Assembly: GCA_021780815.1 (NCBI GenBank)
Contig: JAJXYC010000002.1
Span: 55,257-119,256 of the forward strand
Origin: Bacteroidota bacterium
GTDB lineage: Bacteria; Bacteroidota; Ignavibacteria; Kapaibacteriales; UBA2268
Length of the DNA: 64,000 nt
Direction of reading: 5' to 3'
Part shown: positions 25,093-35,274 of the stretch, piece after piece
How the letters are laid out: each line of letters opens with the position of its first letter
Numbering within the stretch: the stretch's first letter is position 1
Program-made: the position numbers and the translations under genes
Notes under the pieces: generated by a model
Told to the model about the DNA's origin: nothing
Database searches by the model: none
Seen by the model: only the letters and a program-made list of their open reading frames with translations

Positions 25093-26496
25093 TTAATGCT
25101 TATATCTAACACCAATTAGTTTCTCGTAGATTAACAATAAAAAGATAGCAAAAACACCAATTCCAGCGAAAATGAGCCAAAACTCTTGTGGATGAGCATA
25201 TTGTAATATTTCATCACGAGGAATGCCATTTTTACTTGCTAATTCAATCAATTGATTAACTTTCATATTTTGAGGAATTAAGTTATTTTTCCCCAATGCA
25301 GAAAATTGTAGTCTCACAAAATCAATCATAGGATTATCTAAAAGTTTCACATAAAGAAAAGCACCTAAAATGCCACCAATAGCAGAACCGAAGACACCAT
25401 AAAGAAAACCAAATCCCATATATGTTGCTTTTTTATCTGCTGGGGCAATATCCCCTAAATATGAAATATATTTCGGGTGAGCGATCATCTCACCAAATGA
25501 AAATACAACAATTCCAGTAACTAATACCCAAATATTGCTACTTATTGCTAAAATTGTCATTCCCGCTGTTCCGAACAGCAAACCAACAATTATTGTTGGA
25601 AAAGCTTTGTATTTTTTTGCAATATTTGAAACAAATAATTGCAAAGCAATTATTGTCAAAGCATTGATTACAGTTATATGTTCAACATCAAATTTCCAAT
25701 TTGTATGGAAAATACTATTGACAAAATTGTTCAACGGAGTAGCATCAACAAAAGTCTGAAAATACCAAAGCACACTATCAAACATTTGAAAATATAAAAT
25801 CCAAAATAGCGAATAAATAAAAATAAACAAGATAAATCGCCAATTTAAAGCTACATCAATAACTTTTTTGAGAATTTGATAAATTGAAGAAAAAACAGAA
25901 TCTTTCGCTTCAATGTTCCTGGAAGGTTCTTTGAAGATAAAAAGAGCAGGGATGATCATCAGCCCCGTACTTAATGCAGAAGCAAGCATAACGTATCGCC
26001 AATCAATGCTTTTCAAAATAGGGACAATAATTAAAGGGAATAAAAATGCTCCAAAATTAATAGACCAATAATAAATCCCAAATCCTAAAGTAGAATTTTG
26101 TTCATTTGTCAATTTAGCAATTGTGCCAGAAATAATCGGCTTAAATGTGCCAGCCCCAATTCCCATAACAACCAGTGAAATAAACACTGCGGCATAGTTA
26201 GTCATTTGACTTGTAAGAAAATATCCAGATCCCAGAAAACCAAAAGCAAAAAGTAAAGTTTTACGGTAACCCATTTTATCTGCAATTGCCCCTGTAAGTA
26301 TTGGTAAAAAGTAAAGCAAAGGTTGTATAGTACTTTTTATCACACCGACACTTTCTTTTGAAAATCCCAAAATCTCGGTTAAATATATAGAAAGCACGCT
26401 CATCATTCCATAATAAGCACCACGTTCAAAAAATTCAAATATTACGACAATCCAAAATTGGAAATTAAATTGTTTGTAGCTGTTTGTATTTGGCAT
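25093..26496 (-). CDS. MFS transporter, POT/PTR-like
   Basis: A 467-residue inner-membrane protein with about twelve hydrophobic segments. The N-terminal EFFERGAYYGMMSVLSIYLT matches the ExxERxxYY motif of proton-coupled oligopeptide transporters. GAIADKMGYRKTLLFAFG is the loop 2-3 MFS motif, and GAGTFKPIISGTIAKL resembles the POT GTGGIKP segment. Peptide uptake is the likely role, but the substrate cannot be fixed by reading. It is divergent from ftsY across 180 bases. Confidence 0.82.
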   Translation of the reverse strand: MPNTNSYKQFNFQFWIVVIFEFFERGAYYGMMSVLSIYLTEILGFSKESVGVIKSTIQPLLYFLPILTGAIADKMGYRKTLLFAFGFLGSGYFLTSQMTNYAAVFISLVVMGIGAGTFKPIISGTIAKLTNEQNSTLGFGIYYWSINFGAFLFPLIIVPILKSIDWRYVMLASALSTGLMIIPALFIFKEPSRNIEAKDSVFSSIYQILKKVIDVALNWRFILFIFIYSLFWILYFQMFDSVLWYFQTFVDATPLNNFVNSIFHTNWKFDVEHITVINALTIIALQLFVSNIAKKYKAFPTIIVGLLFGTAGMTILAISSNIWVLVTGIVVFSFGEMIAHPKYISYLGDIAPADKKATYMGFGFLYGVFGSAIGGILGAFLYVKLLDNPMIDFVRLQFSALGKNNLIPQNMKVNQLIELASKNGIPRDEILQYAHPQEFWLIFAGIGVFAIFLLLIYEKLIGVRYKH

Positions 26497-26631
26497 CTCT
26501 TTTATTGTTATTTGTTATATATTACTTGTTTTTTTAATCTTTAAATTACAAAGTTAATAATTAATTTAGAAATAATAAAAAAATAATTAATTAAATCATA
26601 TTTAATATACAAGAAACAAATAAATAATTCG

Positions 26632-26639
26632 TAATTTTG
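26632..26639 (+). promoter_or_regulatory. Candidate -7 box (TAATTTTG) for ftsY
   Basis: Matches TAnnTTTG and lies 37 bases before the ftsY ATG. No -33 TTG stands at the expected spacing. Confidence 0.4.
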
Positions 26640-26676
26640 TAATTATTTAAAATATAATAATCTTAAAACAAGAATT

Positions 26677-27672
26677 ATGGGATTTTTTAGTGGATTAAAA
26701 GAAAAACTTTCTTCTTTTACAGAAAAAGCAACCGAAGCATTAAGTTTCAAGAAAATTCAAGATGGATTAGAAAAAACTAGAAGAAGTTTTATTTCTAACT
26801 TGCAATCTTTGTTAGGTAGTGGACGTAAAATTGATGAAAGTTTGTTAGAAGAAATAGAAACCATTTTATTAACTTCTGATTTAGGTTATGCAACTACTGA
26901 AAAAATAATAGAAAAATTAAAACAGAGAGTAAAACAAGAAAAATATGAAAATTCGGAAGATTTATTTAATATTTTGAAAGAAGAGATATTAAATTTACTT
27001 TATGAAGAAAATCCGACGAATGAAAATATATATGAATTAAGTAATGCACCGAAACCTTATGTAATATTGGTAGTTGGTGTAAATGGAGTTGGGAAAACAA
27101 CAACAATAGGTAAATTAGCCTATAATTTCAAAAACGCAGGTAAAGATGTAGTAATCGGTGCCGCAGATACTTTCCGTGCCGCCGCTAATGAACAATTAGA
27201 AATTTGGGCAGAACGTGCTAATGTTGATATTGTCAAACAAGGTCAAGGAGCAGACCCTGCCGCTGTTACTTTTGATACTCTTAAATCCGCTATTGCCAAA
27301 AATAAAGATGTTGTTATTATTGATACGGCTGGAAGATTACATACAAAAGGCAATTTAATGCAAGAACTTGAAAAAATTACCCGTGTTATTAAAAAATTAA
27401 AAGTTGATGCACCTGATGAAGTTTATTTAGTCTTAGACGCTACAACAGGACAAAATGCTATTATTCAAGCAAAAGAATTTATGAAAGTTTCCAAAGTTAC
27501 AGGTATTATCCTAACTAAACTTGATGGCACAGCAAAAGGTGGAGTAGTTATCCCAATTGTTGATGAATTAAGAATACCTGTCCGATTTATTGGTGTTGGT
27601 GAAAAAATTGATGATTTACAAGTTTTTAACCCAATTGAATTTGTAGAAGCTTTATTTGTAAGTAAATCTTGA
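26677..27672 (+). CDS. ftsY: Signal recognition particle receptor FtsY
   Basis: SRP-GTPase that docks ribosome-SRP complexes at the membrane. It has 331 residues with a short N-terminal amphipathic segment (GFFSGLKEKLSSFTEKATEAL) in place of the long acidic A domain. The N domain spans about 30-115. The G domain has GVNGVGKTTTIGKLA, AADTFRAAANEQL, IDTAGRLHTKGNLMQEL, TKLDGTAKGG and FIGVGEKIDDLQVF. The tsaC-like gene starts within a few bases of its stop. Confidence 0.97.
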   Translation: MGFFSGLKEKLSSFTEKATEALSFKKIQDGLEKTRRSFISNLQSLLGSGRKIDESLLEEIETILLTSDLGYATTEKIIEKLKQRVKQEKYENSEDLFNILKEEILNLLYEENPTNENIYELSNAPKPYVILVVGVNGVGKTTTIGKLAYNFKNAGKDVVIGAADTFRAAANEQLEIWAERANVDIVKQGQGADPAAVTFDTLKSAIAKNKDVVIIDTAGRLHTKGNLMQELEKITRVIKKLKVDAPDEVYLVLDATTGQNAIIQAKEFMKVSKVTGIILTKLDGTAKGGVVIPIVDELRIPVRFIGVGEKIDDLQVFNPIEFVEALFVSKS

Positions 27673-27677
27673 TTTTT

Positions 27678-28316
27678 ATGCAAACTGAAATTGTTAGTTT
27701 CACATCTAATCCTAAACTATCTTTATTTAAAGCAATAAATGCTCTTCAACAAAATTCTATTTTTGTTTTTCCAACTGATACAGTTTATGGTATTGGTTGT
27801 TTATACGATAATATAGATGGCGTTCAAGAAATCTTTAAATTAAAAACTCGTTCATTTAATAAACCTTTGTCGGCTTATTTTTCAAACATTGAAATGGCAA
27901 TGGATTATATTCAAGAGCCTAATTTCTTGCTAAAAATAATTGCTGACCAATATTTACCTGGTGGATTAACTATCGTAGTACCAAAAAACAACAAAATTAA
28001 TAATTTAATTACTGGCAATGCTCAAACAATTGGTATACGTATTCCAAAGAACAACTTCGTTTTAGAATTAGTTGAAAAAATTGGGAAACCGCTTGTTGGC
28101 ACTTCGGCAAATATATCCAATCAACCTTCGGCAAAAACTTCAAAAGAAACTGCTGATTATTTCAATGGGTTGCTCCCTTTAATTATTAGTGATGACCAAA
28201 GCATACAAGGGATTGAATCAACAGTAATTTCATTAAATAATTCAGACCTAAAACTTTTGCGTGAAGGAGCAATTCCTTTTAAGAAAATTCAAGATTATAT
28301 TAAATCATTCCAATAA
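27678..28316 (+). CDS. tsaC: L-threonylcarbamoyladenylate synthase (TsaC/Sua5 family)
   Basis: Makes threonylcarbamoyl-AMP for the t6A modification of tRNAs. 212 residues from the ATG at 27678; a TTG at 27669 overlapping the ftsY stop is an alternative. YrdC-fold motifs: FVFPTDTVYGIGC, KTRSFNKPLSAYF (KxR..K motif), LPGGLTIVVPKN, IGIRIPKN, and PLVGTSANISNQPSA (SAN motif). It has no C-terminal Sua5 domain, matching short TsaC/YwlC proteins. Its end overlaps the convergent pgeF gene by 17 bases. Confidence 0.92.
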   Translation: MQTEIVSFTSNPKLSLFKAINALQQNSIFVFPTDTVYGIGCLYDNIDGVQEIFKLKTRSFNKPLSAYFSNIEMAMDYIQEPNFLLKIIADQYLPGGLTIVVPKNNKINNLITGNAQTIGIRIPKNNFVLELVEKIGKPLVGTSANISNQPSAKTSKETADYFNGLLPLIISDDQSIQGIESTVISLNNSDLKLLREGAIPFKKIQDYIKSFQ

Positions 28317-29025
28317 AAGCTGCCATACGTCCAGATTTGTCTTTATCACGACGAAAAGAATGAAATTTTAAATCTGAAATTGTAGATTCAATTGATATTT
28401 CAATATTATTTTTATTAATTCCAACTTGAATCAATTGAGTAAAAATAGCCCGTTTTAAGTCAAGTAAATATTTATCTTGTTTTAATGGCATAATAAAATT
28501 GGGAAAATACCGGGCAACATCAGCCCCTACTTCATAATCCTCTTTTCCTGCACAAGGTGTTATCCAAACTAATATATCTCCAGAATTAGATTGAAATTCA
28601 GATTTCATCAATTCTATTCCTTTGCGGACAATATTTTGTTTTGTCCCCTTCCAACCTGAATGAAAAGCACCAATCACTTTTTGCTCCCTATCGTAAACCA
28701 ATATTCCACAACAATCTGCAAGCGAAAGGCATAAAAAAATTCCTTCCTCATTTGTAAGCATTCCGTCTGTTTCATAAATCGGCGTATTCTTTTTGACAAT
28801 TTGCACAACATCGCTATGTATTTGCTTCTGAAAAACTATGCTTTCTCTTTTTATATTTAATGCTTTTGCAAGTTCTACTTTATTCGCTTCTATTTCTTCT
28901 TCTGTAAACAACTCTGCCTGAGAAATGCTAAACCCAAAAGGGAATTTATCCGATATTGTTCTTAAAGTTATTCCAGAAATAATTTCATTTTGCGGGAAAA
29001 GATTTGGACTTAAAAATTTTATCAT
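28300..29025 (-). CDS. pgeF: Multicopper polyphenol oxidase-fold protein (YfiH/PgeF)
   Basis: A family credited with peptidoglycan-editing and purine-nucleoside phosphorylase activities. It has 241 residues. Zinc/active-site motifs: KQIHSDVVQIV, LADCCGILVYD, IGAFHSGWKGT and WITPCAGKEDYEVG, plus a final FHSFRRDKDKSGRMAAFIGM that matches the typical C-terminus. It converges with tsaC, overlapping at the 3' ends, and has no operon partner. Confidence 0.92.
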   Translation of the reverse strand: MIKFLSPNLFPQNEIISGITLRTISDKFPFGFSISQAELFTEEEIEANKVELAKALNIKRESIVFQKQIHSDVVQIVKKNTPIYETDGMLTNEEGIFLCLSLADCCGILVYDREQKVIGAFHSGWKGTKQNIVRKGIELMKSEFQSNSGDILVWITPCAGKEDYEVGADVARYFPNFIMPLKQDKYLLDLKRAIFTQLIQVGINKNNIEISIESTISDLKFHSFRRDKDKSGRMAAFIGMI

Positions 29026-29112
29026 AAAATTTTCAAATAATTAAAAAAATTTTGTAATTTGTTTTTTTATTTTTTTAAACTACTTTATAAATAATTGGCT
29101 CAATACTATACT

Positions 29113-30936
29113 ATGAAAAATTTTAATATATATGAATTAGAAAACAAGCCTAAAGAAGAATTAATCCAAATAATATTACAACAATCAGAAGACTACACTT
29201 CATCGGAAAGTATTACTAATAAATTAAACCAAAATAATGATGAATTCAATAAAAGTGATTTTTCAAAAACAATAATAGAAAACAAAGAATACCTATTAAA
29301 TTTAATTAATTTAGCTGAAGACATAATTTGCATCAAAGACGATAAAGGCAGATGGTTGCTTGCAAACAGTTCAGTTTTAAAAATGTTTGTATTGGAAAAT
29401 ATTGATTATGTTGGGAAAACGGATTTGGAATTGTCAGAACTTACCGACCCTGTTTTCAAAGAGATCTTTAAAACTTGTCGAATTACTGATGAAGATGCTT
29501 GGCAAAAAAGAACAGCCTCACGGAACGACGAATTAATACCAAGTCTTGATGGAAAAATAAAAATATATGATATAATTAAACAACCCACATTTAATCCTGA
29601 TGGAACACGCAAAAGTTTAATAGTAGTTGGTCGTAATGTTACTAAAGAAAGGCAGGTTTTAGAATTAGAAAGATTTTTACATAATCAAAATAGAATTTTA
29701 AAAGATATTGCTATTGCTTTGCTGGAACTTGATTCGGCAGATGCCATTTATGATTATATAACAAAAGTAATTGCTGAAATTACCCGTAGTTCGTTAGTAG
29801 TTTCGACTGCTTATCAAGAAAATTCAAATGTTTTGGAAATGAAAGCCGTGCACCCGTCAAAAATTGTAGACTTTGTAAAAAAACAATTCTCTTCAATATT
29901 AGATAAAATAAAGATTGAAATTAACGGCGATTACAGGCAACACACAGTAAATTTATATAAAAATATTTATAAATTAAATTTTGATTTGTATGAATTGACT
30001 TTCCATCAAATGCCTAAATATTTTACAGATTTTTTTAATAGATATAGTAAATTCAAAACGTCGTATACACTTGGCTATATTTTTGAAGATGAAGTTTTTG
30101 GATATTTGTCTATAATGTTGAAAAACGGCGAAGATATACCAGACAAAGAATTTTTAGAAACAATCGTTTATTTAGCTTCTATTTCAATAAAACGATTGCA
30201 AATTTACGGTGAATTAATCAAATCAAAAAATGAATTAGAATTAAGCAATTTATCAAAAGAGAAATTCTTTTCAATTCTTGCCAGAGACGTGGAAAAGCCT
30301 TTTCATAATATTTTTAGACAAACTTATTATTTAACTGAAAATTATAACAAAATTCCACTTAAAGAATTAAATGCAAAATTGTTCGAATATAAAGTTAGCT
30401 TGACCGAAGCAAATTATTTGCTTGAAAATATATTTGAATGGTCAAAGCTTGAAATGAATTTAATCAATATTGAAAGACAGATTTACCCTATTACACATTT
30501 TTATGATATAGATGAAAAGTTCATTTTGAAAAATTCTTCCGAAAAAGAAATAAAAGTAATTAATGAATTAAATCCAAACCACAAAGTCTTTGCAGATGAA
30601 AGACTAACTGAAATAATATGCCGAAATATTTTTTATAATTCCATTAAATTTACACAAAAAGGGGGAACAATTACGTTAAGGTCTAATGAAATTGAGAATT
30701 TTATTGAAGTAAGCATAATTGATAATGGCAGAGGAATTCCTGAAAGTATATTGCCGAAGTTGTTTTTAAAGGAATATAAATTTTCGACGCTTGGAACAAC
30801 AGGTGAAGAAGGTACAGGATTAGGTCTTTTAATTGCCAAATCTTTTGTAAATTTACAAAATGGACAAATTGAAATTATAAGCAAATTCCATTATGGCACA
30901 ACTGTAAAATTTACTTTACCAAAAGCTGATATGTAG
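29113..30936 (+). CDS. PAS/GAF sensor histidine kinase-like protein lacking the usual phospho-acceptor His
   Basis: A soluble 607-residue signalling protein starting at the ATG at 29113 (an in-frame TTG is 18 bases upstream). Order: PAS domain about 60-180 (LAEDIICIKDDKGRWLLANS), GAF-like domain about 195-360, a dimerisation helix at about 380-450, and an HATPase at about 480-600 with N-box FYNSIKFTQKGG, G1 DNGRGIP and G2 TTGEEGTGLGL. The HisKA motif normally reads F-S-I-x-A-H-D-L; here it is FFSILARDVEKPFHN, with Arg (codon 30283-30285) in place of His. The ATP site looks intact. It may be a pseudokinase regulator or use the nearby His. There is no adjacent response regulator. Confidence 0.85.
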   Translation: MKNFNIYELENKPKEELIQIILQQSEDYTSSESITNKLNQNNDEFNKSDFSKTIIENKEYLLNLINLAEDIICIKDDKGRWLLANSSVLKMFVLENIDYVGKTDLELSELTDPVFKEIFKTCRITDEDAWQKRTASRNDELIPSLDGKIKIYDIIKQPTFNPDGTRKSLIVVGRNVTKERQVLELERFLHNQNRILKDIAIALLELDSADAIYDYITKVIAEITRSSLVVSTAYQENSNVLEMKAVHPSKIVDFVKKQFSSILDKIKIEINGDYRQHTVNLYKNIYKLNFDLYELTFHQMPKYFTDFFNRYSKFKTSYTLGYIFEDEVFGYLSIMLKNGEDIPDKEFLETIVYLASISIKRLQIYGELIKSKNELELSNLSKEKFFSILARDVEKPFHNIFRQTYYLTENYNKIPLKELNAKLFEYKVSLTEANYLLENIFEWSKLEMNLINIERQIYPITHFYDIDEKFILKNSSEKEIKVINELNPNHKVFADERLTEIICRNIFYNSIKFTQKGGTITLRSNEIENFIEVSIIDNGRGIPESILPKLFLKEYKFSTLGTTGEEGTGLGLLIAKSFVNLQNGQIEIISKFHYGTTVKFTLPKADM

Positions 30937-30960
30937 AAATTTATTATTTTAACTTTTACA

Positions 30961-30990
30961 TTGAAACCAAAAAAAATATAATTAATTTTG
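30961..30990 (+). promoter_or_regulatory. Bacteroidota-type promoter for the YchF-family gene
   Basis: TTG at 30961-30963, a 19-base spacer, then TAATTTTG at 30983-30990. This matches the -33 TTG/-7 TAnnTTTG arrangement. The ATG is 33 bases downstream. Confidence 0.55.
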
Positions 30991-31023
30991 TATTTATTAT
31001 AACAACCGAAGGGAATAAAATTT

Positions 31024-32109
31024 ATGCAAATTGGAATTATTGGTTATCCATATTCAGGTAAGACAACACTTTTTCAAACTATTAGTCAAATACATATTGA
31101 TTTGTCATCAACAAACAAAAAAGATGCAAACCAAGCTATAGTAAAAGTACCGGACGAAAGATTAGATAAATTAACAGATATTTTCAATCCCAAAAAGAAA
31201 GTAAATGCTACTATTGATTTTGTAGATTTTGCAGGGTTCCAAAATGTTGAACACAAAGGCGGAATATTTAATACTCAATTTTTAACAAAAGCTAAGACTA
31301 TGGACGCAATTGTCCACGTTGTTAGAGGCTTCCAGGATGATTCTATACCACATATTTTAGAAAATATTAATTTAGAGCGAGATATTCAAAACCTTGAAGA
31401 TGAATTTATCCTTGCCGATTTAGCATTTGTAGAAACACGCTTAGAAAAATTAAGCAAAGATTTGATGAAACAAAAAAGCAAAGATGAGGCTGAAAAAGAA
31501 ATTGCTGAAATGAATCGCTGGAAAGATAATTTAGAAAATAATACACCTTTAAGGAATTTAACGTTTGATGAGAACAATTTGAAATTTCTTAAGAATTATC
31601 AGCCGCTTTCAGCAAAACCTCTTCTTATTGCTTTAAATCTTGCTGAACAAGACGTCAAAAACAAAGAAGAAATATTAAAGAACATATCTGCAAAATTTAA
31701 AACAGATGCAATTGATATTGTTCTTTTCTTTGCTAAAATTGAATTGGAATTATCCCAATTAGAAGCAGAAGAAAAAGAACTTTTTATGCAAGATTATGGA
31801 TTAGAAGGTTCACCTTTAGGAAGATTAATCCAAAGTGCGTACAATTTGCTTGGATTACAATCATTTTTCACAGTCGGAGAGGACGAAACAAGAAGTTGGA
31901 CAATCAAAAAGGGAATGACAGCACAAGAAAGCGCCGGTGTTATTCATACTGATTTTTACAACAAATTCATTCGTGCCGAAGTTGTTTCCTACGAAGATTT
32001 TATTCGTGAAGGTTCTATGGCTAAATGCAAAGAAAAAGGATTATTCCGTTTAGAAGGCAAAGAATACATCGTCCACGATGGCGATATTTTAAATATCAGA
32101 CATAGCTAA
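31024..32109 (+). CDS. YchF/Obg-like GTPase-fold ATPase (DUF933 C-terminus)
   Basis: A translation-linked P-loop NTPase of the OLA1/YchF family, 361 residues as usual. The G1 loop reads IIGYPYSGKTTLFQT rather than the common LPNVGKSTLF, so it is a divergent branch. G3 is DFVDFAGFQ, and G4 is LNLAEQD, with the Asn-x-x-Glu that gives YchF proteins ATP preference. A coiled-coil insert spans about 130-175 (AFVETRLEKLSKDLMKQKSK). The C-terminal TGS-like DUF933 domain has SFFTVGEDETRSWTIKKG, VIHTDFYNKFIRAEV and YIVHDGDILNIRHS. The GAAGGG site is good. A canonical ychF may exist elsewhere. Confidence 0.87.
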   Translation: MQIGIIGYPYSGKTTLFQTISQIHIDLSSTNKKDANQAIVKVPDERLDKLTDIFNPKKKVNATIDFVDFAGFQNVEHKGGIFNTQFLTKAKTMDAIVHVVRGFQDDSIPHILENINLERDIQNLEDEFILADLAFVETRLEKLSKDLMKQKSKDEAEKEIAEMNRWKDNLENNTPLRNLTFDENNLKFLKNYQPLSAKPLLIALNLAEQDVKNKEEILKNISAKFKTDAIDIVLFFAKIELELSQLEAEEKELFMQDYGLEGSPLGRLIQSAYNLLGLQSFFTVGEDETRSWTIKKGMTAQESAGVIHTDFYNKFIRAEVVSYEDFIREGSMAKCKEKGLFRLEGKEYIVHDGDILNIRHS

Positions 32110-32135
32110 TTTAATTTATTTTTATAGAGGTATTT

Positions 32136-32921
32136 ATGGATGAGAATACTCAAAATCCTAATCCACTAAATTTTAACAAATCAAATAAAGTTAAAATTGA
32201 AAACAATAGTAATTCAGGTGGTGCATTTTTACTTATGGTTGGAATAATAGTTGCGGCTATTATTCTCTCTTATGGAATGAAAAATATAAAAGAAAAAGGC
32301 GAATCAATTACCGTTAAAGGTTACGCTGAAATGACTATTAAAAGCGATTTGGCTGTTTGGAGAATTACAATTAATTCACGTAAAACAGCACTTTCAGAAT
32401 CTTATAATAATCTTGTTAGTTCCAAAGGCAAAATTAGAGAATACCTTGCTCAAAATGGAATAAGCGATAAAGTCATTACCGAATCATCGCTTTCATCTTA
32501 TACAATTTATGACAATATTAATGGTGCAGAAACAAGCAATGTTAAAGGTTATAACATGAGTCAATCCATTATTATAACTACAAATGATATTCAAAAAGTT
32601 ACTCAATTATCTTTGAAAATAAATGAATTGCTTTCAGCAGGGATTGAATTTAATTCTAATCCACCTGAATATTACGTTTCTGACATAGGGAAGTATAAGA
32701 TGCAGATGCTCGGTGAAGCTTTAAAAGATGCTCAAAAAAGGGCGGAAGTTATTGCTAAAAGCGTAGAAAATTCAATTTCTGGTATTAAATACGCAAAACA
32801 AGGTATTTTTCAAATCACACCATTGAACTCCACTGAAATTTCAGATTGGGGAGTCAATGATGTAAGTTCTATTGAAAAATCAATCAAATCAGTTGTTGAT
32901 GCAGCATTTTATATTAAATAA
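32136..32921 (+). CDS. SIMPL-domain (DUF541) membrane-anchored protein
   Basis: A 261-residue protein with one N-terminal TM segment (GAFLLMVGIIVAAIILSYGM, about 29-48) and a periplasmic SIMPL domain: GESITVKGYAEMTIKSDLAVW, then an alternating alpha/beta pattern with AQNGISDKVITESSLSSYTIY, NVKGYNMSQSIIITT and ALKDAQKRAEVIAKS. SIMPL/YggE-like proteins are linked to oxidative-stress tolerance, but their biochemistry is not settled. It lies 26 bases after the YchF-family gene and may be cotranscribed. Confidence 0.85.
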   Translation: MDENTQNPNPLNFNKSNKVKIENNSNSGGAFLLMVGIIVAAIILSYGMKNIKEKGESITVKGYAEMTIKSDLAVWRITINSRKTALSESYNNLVSSKGKIREYLAQNGISDKVITESSLSSYTIYDNINGAETSNVKGYNMSQSIIITTNDIQKVTQLSLKINELLSAGIEFNSNPPEYYVSDIGKYKMQMLGEALKDAQKRAEVIAKSVENSISGIKYAKQGIFQITPLNSTEISDWGVNDVSSIEKSIKSVVDAAFYIK

Positions 32922-32946
32922 AATAGACTTTATTGAATATTCATAC

Positions 32947-33612
32947 TTATGATTTGCTTTTTTTAGTTTTTATGAATTCACCTTCCACAATATAAATTAC
33001 ATCTTCGGCAATGTTCGTTGCAAGGTCAGCAATTCTTTCGATATTACGTGTTATTCTTTCTATACTTTGCGACTTTTGGATTAAAGCACTATCTTCAATC
33101 ATTAAAATGAGCAATTCTCTTGAAATATGCGACCTATATTTATCAACTATATCATCTCTTTCACAAACATCATAAGCAAGCTGTACATTATGCGTAGTAA
33201 AAGAAGTAATACTATCTTTAAGCATAGATATCGTTGCTTCAAGCATTTTGGGAACATCTTGAAATGGCTTTAATGGAGGTTCATCCATTAATAATAAAAT
33301 ACTTTTTGCTATTTTACTGCTTTTTTTAGCAATTCTTTCAAAATCACCATTGATTTTGTAAATCATCATAATTGAACGCAAATCACCTGCTTCTGGTTGG
33401 AATCGTGCAATTAATTGGATTATCATCTCGTTAATTTCAATCACCAATGAATTAACTTTTGCTTCATCTCCATCTATTATTTCTTGCAATAGATTTGTAT
33501 CTTTATTAATTAAAGCATTGATAATTTTCTTTATCATTTGCTCTACAATAGTTGCTTCTTCAATGATGTTATCATTAAGAATAGATTGCCGTTCTTGAAA
33601 AATGTGTGTCAT
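32947..33612 (-). CDS. phoU: Phosphate-specific transport regulator PhoU
   Basis: A helical-bundle regulator that couples the Pst transporter to phosphate signalling; 221 residues, two tandem three-helix repeats. Visible family segments are VNSLVIEINEMIIQLIARFQP, MMIYKINGDFERIAKKSSKIAKS and IERITRNIERIADLATNIAEDVIYIVEG (the conserved E-R-x-x-D metal-binding motif). It is the last gene of the pst operon, 52 bases after pstB. No phoR/phoB pair lies nearby. Confidence 0.95.
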   Translation of the reverse strand: MTHIFQERQSILNDNIIEEATIVEQMIKKIINALINKDTNLLQEIIDGDEAKVNSLVIEINEMIIQLIARFQPEAGDLRSIMMIYKINGDFERIAKKSSKIAKSILLLMDEPPLKPFQDVPKMLEATISMLKDSITSFTTHNVQLAYDVCERDDIVDKYRSHISRELLILMIEDSALIQKSQSIERITRNIERIADLATNIAEDVIYIVEGEFIKTKKSKS

Positions 33613-33664
33613 AATTTTTTTTCGTTTTAATATTTATCTAAAATTTTTAATTTAAAAATTCAAT

Positions 33665-34444
33665 TTAACTAATTTTCCCTGTTAAAAACTTTTCTGTTTG
33701 GAGATTTTTAGGATTTGTAAAAATAGTATCCGTTAATCCATATTCAATTAAATCCCCAAGATAAAGAAAAGCCACAAAATCTGATACACGACCAGCTTGA
33801 CCAACGTTATGAGTAACAATTATTATCGTAACAGTTTTTTGAAGTTCAACGATTAAATCTTCAATTCTTTGAGTAGAGATTGGGTCAAGCGCAGAAGTAG
33901 GTTCATCTAATAGCAAAACATCAGGTTCCATTGCTAAAGCACGTGCAATACATAATCTTTGCTGTTGCCCTCCTGAAAGGAATGTCCCATGTTTTTTTAG
34001 ATTGTCTTTTACTTCATCCCAAAGTGCTACTAAATTTAAATGCTTCTCCACAATTTCATCTGCTTCTTGTTTTTTTAATTTAATTCCGTTAAGCAAATAT
34101 CCCGCCAACACATTTTGATAAATCGTTAGATTTGGAAAAGGATTTGGACGTTGAAAAACCATACCAATTCTTCTACGTACTAAAATGGGGTCAGTGGAAT
34201 TTAATTCCATAAAATTATCATTTAAATTAGTGCTTTCCAAAAGAATCTTACCTGATACTTTTGCATTTGGAGTAAGTTCGTGCATTCTGTTTAAGCATCG
34301 CAACAAAGTTGTTTTACCGCATCCTGATGGACCCATTATTGCCGTAATTTTGTTTTTTTGAAACTCTAAATTGATATTTTGAATAATTACCTTATCATCA
34401 TAAGATGCTGATAGATTTTCTATTTTTAATATGCTATTTATCAT
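33665..34444 (-). CDS. pstB: Phosphate ABC transporter ATP-binding protein
   Basis: ATPase of the high-affinity phosphate importer. 259 residues with Walker [11 protein letters not shown]-loop region [15 protein letters not shown] (the PstB-typical FQxPNPFP), ABC signature [16 protein letters not shown], Walker [14 protein letters not shown] and H-loop [11 protein letters not shown]. It overlaps pstA by 4 bases, indicating translational coupling. Confidence 0.97.
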   Translation of the reverse strand: MINSILKIENLSASYDDKVIIQNINLEFQKNKITAIMGPSGCGKTTLLRCLNRMHELTPNAKVSGKILLESTNLNDNFMELNSTDPILVRRRIGMVFQRPNPFPNLTIYQNVLAGYLLNGIKLKKQEADEIVEKHLNLVALWDEVKDNLKKHGTFLSGGQQQRLCIARALAMEPDVLLLDEPTSALDPISTQRIEDLIVELQKTVTIIIVTHNVGQAGRVSDFVAFLYLGDLIEYGLTDTIFTNPKNLQTEKFLTGKIS

Positions 34445-35271
34445 ATTTTTTTATATAAAATTCTTGTTAATATGTTTAAAATTAAAATAAAAATTACAAT
34501 AAGAAAAGAAATACCCCACGCTTTTGCCCACCATGCTTGATAAGGACTTATAGAATAATTAAAAATAAGCAAGGGCAAAGAAGAAATTGGCTTAAAAATA
34601 TTAATATTAAAGAAGCTATCGCCAAATGCTGTAAAAAGCAGAGGAGCAGTTTCGCCTGATATTCTTGCAATACCTGTTAATGCTCCTGTTAATATTCCGC
34701 TTAAACTTGCAGGGATAATCACCTTTAAAATTGAGCGATAATACGGAACACCAAGTGAAAGTGATGCTTCTTTAATATCAGCGGGGACAAGTTTTACCAT
34801 CTCCTCTGTTGATTTAATTATCATAGGCAGCAAAATTAATGCTAACGCAAAACTACCTGATAATGCCGAAAAATGCCCCATTGGCTTTACTAACCAAAAA
34901 TACGCAATTATACCTACAACAATTGAAGGAACACCTTGAAATATTTCAGATACAATCCGAACAGAATTAGAAAGTAAATTGTTTGGATATTCTGCAAGAT
35001 AAACGCCAGTAATAATGCCAATTGGTATTGCTATAATTGTTGCTATAATGATTAAAATACCTGTTCCAATTAACCCATTTATTATTCCACCACCATTTTC
35101 ACCTATCGGCTTCGGTAAAGAAGTTAAAAATTCCCAATTTATTACTGCTATTCCATTTTTGATGACGAAAAATAATATAAGCAAAAAAGGAACTGTTGAT
35201 ATTATAGTTAATAAAATCAGACCTAATTTGTAAGTATCGTTTTTTATACGACGGAATGATGTTTTATTCAT
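34441..35271 (-). CDS. pstA: Phosphate ABC transporter permease PstA
   Basis: Inner-membrane channel subunit, 276 residues with about six TM segments. Family segments are [45 protein letters not shown], the coupling-helix [19 protein letters not shown], and a C-terminal [19 protein letters not shown]. It is 3 bases from pstC and overlaps pstB. Confidence 0.95.
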   Translation of the reverse strand: MNKTSFRRIKNDTYKLGLILLTIISTVPFLLILFFVIKNGIAVINWEFLTSLPKPIGENGGGIINGLIGTGILIIIATIIAIPIGIITGVYLAEYPNNLLSNSVRIVSEIFQGVPSIVVGIIAYFWLVKPMGHFSALSGSFALALILLPMIIKSTEEMVKLVPADIKEASLSLGVPYYRSILKVIIPASLSGILTGALTGIARISGETAPLLFTAFGDSFFNINIFKPISSLPLLIFNYSISPYQAWWAKAWGISFLIVIFILILNILTRILYKKI

Positions 35272-35274
35272 AGT

